Shown: piece after piece, positions 7,381 to 11,727 of the stretch
Numbering within the stretch: the first letter of the stretch is position 1
Layout of the letters: each line of letters begins with the position of its first letter
DNA from: an uncultured Eubacterium sp.
GTDB lineage: Bacteria > Bacillota_A > Clostridia > Lachnospirales > Lachnospiraceae
Direction of reading: 5' to 3'
Assembly (NCBI GenBank): GCA_948759685.1
Contig: CAQBGY010000076.1
Location: 1-11,727, forward strand
Length of the DNA: 11,727 nt
Translations under genes and position numbers: made by a program
Notes under the pieces: model-generated
What the model was told of the DNA's origin: nothing
Databases searched by the model: none
What the model saw: only the letters and a program-made list of their open reading frames with translations

Positions 7381-9657
7381 TTATGTCATGTGTTCAGAAT
7401 AGTATAAAACATATATCCCAACCACTACTACCAGTTGTATAACAATTGCCCAGACTGCACTGCCTATCTTTTTTGAAACAAACATTACCAATACAGAAAA
7501 TGCAGTCACAATCAGAAGCTGTACCATTCCAAACAATGCAATGCATAAAACAATCGGCAGAAACTCCGGCAATGTTTCAAATCCCTTTAAATTAGAGATA
7601 GAAACACTCCATAAACCAAGTCCGTAAAATTTGTTTGCAACATAAATATTACGACACATAAAACTAAAAATCAGTACTGCTGCATTAATTATCCCAATTG
7701 CAACTTTATAAAAACTACTGTTCTTCCTCCCCTTTGGCGTTGCCCTGATAAGACCTTCCATTCCACGCTCTCTATCCAAAGTAAAAATAGTAGACTGCAT
7801 AATAACAAGCACGATAGCAATAATAAGTGTAAAATCAATATACCAGTCATCCATTTTTCCAATCATTTTATTGTAGCCATCCTCATAAACAAACCGGGCA
7901 TTCTTATGACTCTTTACATACTCATATCTTTCCTGCACCCGTAAAAATGCGGGATATAATGCCAGCTTTGATTCCAAACTCAGTTTTCTATTTTCATATG
8001 ACTCCTGTGCAACTTTTCCTTCTTCATATTTCTCTTCTAAGATTTTTAACTGCTCAAGTACATCATCATAATATTGTTTCTTCTCTAAAACAATCTTTTC
8101 CTTTTCATCTGTCATTTTTCCTTCCAGCGCTTTCATCTGAATACGATAACTCTCCTGGTTCGGTGACAGATAACAACTGCTTTTTGCACTGCTAAATACC
8201 ATTCCCAATACAAACAATACTACCATAACAGCACATCCACTGATTCTATAAATCTTACAGGCTTCATAACTTATCAATTTTTTTGATATTTTTCCCCTTC
8301 TGTAAAACCTGCTGATTGGAATATTTAATTTTATTTTTTTAGAATATTCCGGCATTTGTCTTACTTTCACAAAAACAAATATGTTTGCCAAAATAAGCAC
8401 TGCCAGAAGCATCACTATCAAAAAATTTGCCATAAAGGCTGATGACACCGGTATCCCTACAATATTCAGAAGAGAATAATTACCTATCAGGTTTTCTGAT
8501 TTTATAAAACTCCAAATATTTAAATAATGAAATACATTGTATTTTCCAACACTTGCAAACATTTCGTATAATAATACATTTCCCATCACCAACAGCATGC
8601 CCGCCCCAAAAGGGATCATATAGTTTGCCGACAGCATACTGATAAGAAAAATAAACAACGCGATAATAACGAATGCTGCACCTTTCATAAAAATACTTAT
8701 CAGAAGGAACTGCCATACTCTGAAATGATACGGGCATGCAATAAACGCACCTGCAGACTGAATGGATTCATGAATCCCTGCAAGTCCAAAATTACATCCG
8801 ATATATATCAGCATAGACAAGTAAATGATAAATGTAACAAATACAGTACTGACAGCCAATGTAAAAAGTTTTGCCATTATACATCTGCTTCTTCCGCAAG
8901 GTGTTGCTTTCATGATAGAAAAAAGATTTTTCTTTTTATCTTCAAACACCAGATACATCGCAATAATAAAAATAACTAATACAATCAGAATATCCGTCAT
9001 TTTATTTTCACTGATTTTTTCCAGCCATTGGAAAGAATAAAAGGTTGTCTTCGTTCCTTTCATCCCCCGATATTTTTCAGAAGTTTTCCGTATCATCTTT
9101 TCTGAAAAACTATCTCTTACATTATCTGCAAATATAGAAACTCCCAGTTTTTCCTCTTCCTGCTCAAAAATCTCATCGAGATAGGCATTGTAATCCTTCT
9201 CCAGAGAATATTTCTTATAAATCTTCTCTGCAAAAATACTTTCTGTTACCAGATTGTCTGTATAGAGATGATATTCTTTATTTTTCCATTTCGAGAAATA
9301 TTTGTTATATTCCTCTTTTCTTTCTTTTAGCATTCCTTCTGCCATTTTTAATGCCAATTCGCTATCCGATGCCTTATAATTCTGAATCTGCTCTACTAAC
9401 AGTAATCCCTGAATTTCAGTATTATAGTCTTCTATAAATTGACACCTGTCTTTCGCTTTCACCAGCTGCTTATCAAAGTTTTTATATGCAAAAGAGGGCG
9501 CTTCTTCACTTATTTCCTGTTCCCCTGATAAACCAATGGATATCTGCTCAGAAAACTGCATATAGCATAAATTAATTACTATGGCAATGGCAATCATTAT
9601 CCAGAAAGATTTCCCCTGCCATACTTTTCTCAATTCTCCTATAATAATTCTAATCAT
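7381..9657 (-). CDS. ABC-2-type exporter permease with two similar halves
   Basis: This 758-residue protein is the membrane part of the transporter whose ATPase lies just upstream. Its layout repeats. Half one has a membrane segment (about 17-34), a large charged extracytoplasmic domain (about 35-230, helix-rich), then about five membrane segments (about 231-441). Half two has a membrane segment (483-500), a shorter lysine/glutamate-rich coiled-coil-like domain (about 501-617), then further segments to the C-terminus. After the second membrane segment of each half a matching cytoplasmic motif appears: IMKATPCGRSR (248-258) and LIRATPKGRK (636-645). This supports an ancient duplication, so one chain can supply both transmembrane halves. 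The ATG at 9655-9657 overlaps the ATPase end by 8 bases and has AAGAGG 6 bases upstream. An in-frame TTG at 9682-9684 would add nine residues but has a poorer site. The substrate is unknown. Confidence 0.85.
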   Translation of the reverse strand: MIRIIIGELRKVWQGKSFWIMIAIAIVINLCYMQFSEQISIGLSGEQEISEEAPSFAYKNFDKQLVKAKDRCQFIEDYNTEIQGLLLVEQIQNYKASDSELALKMAEGMLKERKEEYNKYFSKWKNKEYHLYTDNLVTESIFAEKIYKKYSLEKDYNAYLDEIFEQEEEKLGVSIFADNVRDSFSEKMIRKTSEKYRGMKGTKTTFYSFQWLEKISENKMTDILIVLVIFIIAMYLVFEDKKKNLFSIMKATPCGRSRCIMAKLFTLAVSTVFVTFIIYLSMLIYIGCNFGLAGIHESIQSAGAFIACPYHFRVWQFLLISIFMKGAAFVIIALFIFLISMLSANYMIPFGAGMLLVMGNVLLYEMFASVGKYNVFHYLNIWSFIKSENLIGNYSLLNIVGIPVSSAFMANFLIVMLLAVLILANIFVFVKVRQMPEYSKKIKLNIPISRFYRRGKISKKLISYEACKIYRISGCAVMVVLFVLGMVFSSAKSSCYLSPNQESYRIQMKALEGKMTDEKEKIVLEKKQYYDDVLEQLKILEEKYEEGKVAQESYENRKLSLESKLALYPAFLRVQERYEYVKSHKNARFVYEDGYNKMIGKMDDWYIDFTLIIAIVLVIMQSTIFTLDRERGMEGLIRATPKGRKNSSFYKVAIGIINAAVLIFSFMCRNIYVANKFYGLGLWSVSISNLKGFETLPEFLPIVLCIALFGMVQLLIVTAFSVLVMFVSKKIGSAVWAIVIQLVVVVGIYVLYYSEHMT

Positions 9658-10387
9658 ATGATGCCTCTTCCCCGTTTTCTCCAAAGATATTCATATAGAC
9701 CTGTTCTAAATCCTCATCTTTTGCAAACCTTTCAATCAAATTTACCGGACTGTCCATTGCTACAAGACTTCCCTCTTTTAATATAATAATTTCCTTTGCA
9801 ATAGACTCAATATCAGATACCACATGCGTTGCCACAAGAATAATTTTATCTCCTGAAATTTCTTCCAGTGTTTCTCTGACTCTGACTCTCTCTTTTGGGT
9901 CTAATCCTGCTGTCGGCTCATCCAATATCAACAATTGAGGCTGTCCCATCAGCGCCTGTGCCACTAACAAACGCTGTTTCATTCCACCGGAATAATTCTT
10001 AATTTTATCATCCAGCCGCTCTGTCAGATTTACTCTTCCTGCTGACATTTCTATTTCTTCCACAACCTGATTCTTAGAAATGTCTTTTAAGGCCGCCATA
10101 TACCCTAAAAACTTCCGCCCCGTGAAATTATCATACAGTCCCTGCTGCTGTGGTGCATATCCTAATATTTTTCTGTATGCCTGATTTTTCTTAAAAATAG
10201 ACTTTCCATTCCACAACACTTCTCCCTTATCCGGCATCAGATTATCTGTAATAATCTTCATCAACGTGGACTTTCCTGCACCATTTGGACCTAGCAGTCC
10301 ATAAACCCCCGGTTCCATTTTTATATGAATATCATTCAGGGCTGGCTTTTTCCCATAGCTTTTATAAACTCCAATAATTTCTAACAT
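9650..10387 (-). CDS. ABC transporter ATP-binding protein
   Basis: This 245-residue cytoplasmic ATPase powers the permease encoded next to it. All nucleotide-binding motifs are intact: Walker A GPNGAGKST (33-41), Q-loop Gln80 in YAPQQQG, signature SGGMKQR (133-139), Walker B LLILDEP (152-158) with the D-loop AGLD, and switch His188 in ATHVVSD. The single domain and the short C-terminal extension (about 205-245) match ABC-2 exporter ATPases of the type that pair with multi-pass permeases in Bacillota. The ATG has GAGG 9 bases upstream and lies 17 bases after the stop of the propeller-like gene. The 3' end overlaps the permease start. A homodimer would serve the two permease halves. The family includes antimicrobial-peptide and self-immunity exporters, but no evidence here fixes the substrate. 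Confidence 0.95.
   Translation of the reverse strand: MLEIIGVYKSYGKKPALNDIHIKMEPGVYGLLGPNGAGKSTLMKIITDNLMPDKGEVLWNGKSIFKKNQAYRKILGYAPQQQGLYDNFTGRKFLGYMAALKDISKNQVVEEIEMSAGRVNLTERLDDKIKNYSGGMKQRLLVAQALMGQPQLLILDEPTAGLDPKERVRVRETLEEISGDKIILVATHVVSDIESIAKEIIILKEGSLVAMDSPVNLIERFAKDEDLEQVYMNIFGENGEEASYD
9664..9669 (-). promoter_or_regulatory. Ribosome binding site inside the ATPase gene that fixes the permease start
   Basis: AAGAGG on the minus strand lies 6 bases before the ATG at 9655-9657, within the last codons of the ATPase. The overlap of the two genes suggests translational coupling, keeping ATPase and permease in proportion. Confidence 0.7.
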
Positions 10388-10404
10388 TTTTCTTTACCTC
10401 ATTT

Positions 10405-11727
10405 TTATTGTTTTTTATTACTCATTCCTATCATCTTTATCTTTTTATAATCGGCCTTGTTATTGATATAATTCTCTTTTGAAATCAAACTATATTCCAT
10501 CTCTCCAATCACTGTCTGATTTACGCCTACCCACGGCACATATTCTGTTACATTTTTGTAGTTACTGTTCACTAACAGTTTATCGCTCGTTTGTGCTACA
10601 ATTTCTACCGGTGTATTTTCATTATTTTTTAATTTTCCATTGGTTATTTTACCTGTTTTTGTATTGAGCAGGTAATAATCCCATCCTTTATCATCATCGG
10701 CGTATGAGTCATACCCAACACAATACAATATATCTGTGCCTTCTTTGTCCTGTATCACCTCATCGACAGACAGCGGTTCAGCTGTTTTAATTATTTTTGT
10801 TTGTCCTGTAATACAATTAATTACTTCAATTTTATTAGATTTATCCTTGGAAATATAAATATTGTTTCCAACGACTTTTTCCCCATGGATATTTTTTTCT
10901 TTTAAAGTCTTTAACGTAACTGATTCCCCGCTGTCCAAATCAATACTTTTTATTACATAGTCTGCCTGTTTATATAAATCATCATCACGATGTTTCTCTT
11001 CTGTTGTGACCTTCTTTCCATAGTCTCTTGTTCCTGTTACAACCTTTCTTTCGGCACATCCCAGAATCGTCTCTTCCTCATCTAACTCTAAAACCTTTTC
11101 TGTTTTTTTGTTTTTCATATCAACCTTTACCAAAAATTTGTCATATCCTGTATTATATGTATCTGCACCTTTTGACTCAGATTTCACTTTTTTACGGATT
11201 GTATATAAATTGTCTCCATCTCCTAAAAAGACACCTTCTAACACTGTTCCACTTTCTAAATCCATTACCTTCTCACGTTCTGTTCCATCCAGTTTCATAC
11301 GGTAGATTGCCGGGATACAAGGTTCTTTTTCTTGTGCCTGTGGTTCGCCATTTTCTCCTTCTCCAATAAACATCTGTCCCGAAGACATGGAACCGGATGA
11401 ATCATACTCCGATGTTGCAATATACAAATATTCTTCCTGTCCAAATAGTACTTTTTCACCTTCCATTTCTTTGGGGAGAACTGCATTGCAATCATATGAT
11501 TTATGTTTACAGTTGACTTTATTACATAAGTACATTCCTCTTCCTGTCTTATAGTCTACATACATAATCGCCGGCAGTCTGTCATCATCCTCTTCTATAT
11601 CATATTGGTCATTAAAATAATACCAGCCCTGTTCCGTTCCATAAGATGCATGTAATGAATGATCTGTCAGCATTTTCAGTTCTCCTTTCTCCTGATGACT
11701 TACAATTGCTTTTTGATTTTTTTCTGC
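10405..11727 (-). CDS. Secreted beta-propeller-like protein of an exporter operon, N-terminus beyond the window
   Basis: I do not recognise a named family. An ATG at 11671-11673 gives 422 residues and has AAAGGAG 8 bases upstream. The same frame stays open for 18 more codons to the right edge, reading AEKNQKAIVSHQEKGELK before that Met, so the true start with a signal peptide or lipobox probably lies outside. Numbered from that Met, the protein is rich in short beta-type units, each with an aromatic strand followed by a 'D..SG/TG' turn: YRMKLDGTEREKVMDLESG (124-142), LVKVDMKNKKTEKVLEL (171-187), VIKSIDLDSGESVTL (220-234) and DYYLLNTKTGKITNG (322-336). This pattern is typical of propeller-like surface proteins. 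Near the N-terminus is a Cys4-spaced motif, C50-x4-C55-x-H57-x4-C62, following YVDYKTGRGMYL. An acidic Ser/Gly-rich insert spans about 92-117. It is the first visible gene of the ABC operon, so a role with the exporter is inferred. Confidence 0.8.
   Translation of the reverse strand, partial: AEKNQKAIVSHQEKGELKMLTDHSLHASYGTEQGWYYFNDQYDIEEDDDRLPAIMYVDYKTGRGMYLCNKVNCKHKSYDCNAVLPKEMEGEKVLFGQEEYLYIATSEYDSSGSMSSGQMFIGEGENGEPQAQEKEPCIPAIYRMKLDGTEREKVMDLESGTVLEGVFLGDGDNLYTIRKKVKSESKGADTYNTGYDKFLVKVDMKNKKTEKVLELDEEETILGCAERKVVTGTRDYGKKVTTEEKHRDDDLYKQADYVIKSIDLDSGESVTLKTLKEKNIHGEKVVGNNIYISKDKSNKIEVINCITGQTKIIKTAEPLSVDEVIQDKEGTDILYCVGYDSYADDDKGWDYYLLNTKTGKITNGKLKNNENTPVEIVAQTSDKLLVNSNYKNVTEYVPWVGVNQTVIGEMEYSLISKENYINNKADYKKIKMIGMSNKKQ

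Overview
The window looks like chromosomal DNA of a low-GC Bacillota, most likely a clostridial gut-type anaerobe of the Lachnospiraceae sort. This is inferred from the A+T-rich sequence, strong AAGGAG-type ribosome binding sites, the NSS and AGCS sodium:amino-acid symporters, and an exporter operon with a propeller-like surface protein. No rRNA, tRNA, CRISPR array, transposase or phage gene was seen. Seven complete protein genes are present, plus one cut off at each edge. All but one read on the minus strand.

Reading in the direction of minus-strand transcription, from the right edge leftward: (1) 11727-7381 is a three-gene operon. It has a secreted beta-propeller-like protein with an unseen N-terminus, an ABC ATPase, and a large permease built of two similar halves. 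The genes are 17 bases apart or overlapping. (2) An AGCS-family alanine/glycine:Na+ symporter follows 61 bases later (7319-5904). (3) It converges on an NSS-family Na+-dependent amino-acid transporter on the plus strand (4349-5704). The gap between them is almost filled by a long imperfect inverted repeat. (4) asnS (4130-2745) is divergent from the NSS gene, with separate candidate promoters in the 218-base gap. (5) Between asnS and the next operon lies a second, larger and more elaborate inverted repeat (2439-2746), with two further hairpins nested at its centre. (6) An OmpR-type response regulator (2359-1706) and a membrane histidine kinase (1703-297) form a tightly coupled operon. It continues into a short-spaced gene for a single-pass membrane protein that runs off the left edge (277-1).

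The functional themes are amino-acid uptake (two Na+ symporters), asparaginyl-tRNA synthesis, a two-component signalling unit and an uncharacterised exporter. Most genes belong to familiar families. The least explained parts are the two long palindromic intergenic elements, the propeller/ABC exporter operon, and the small membrane protein co-transcribed with the kinase.
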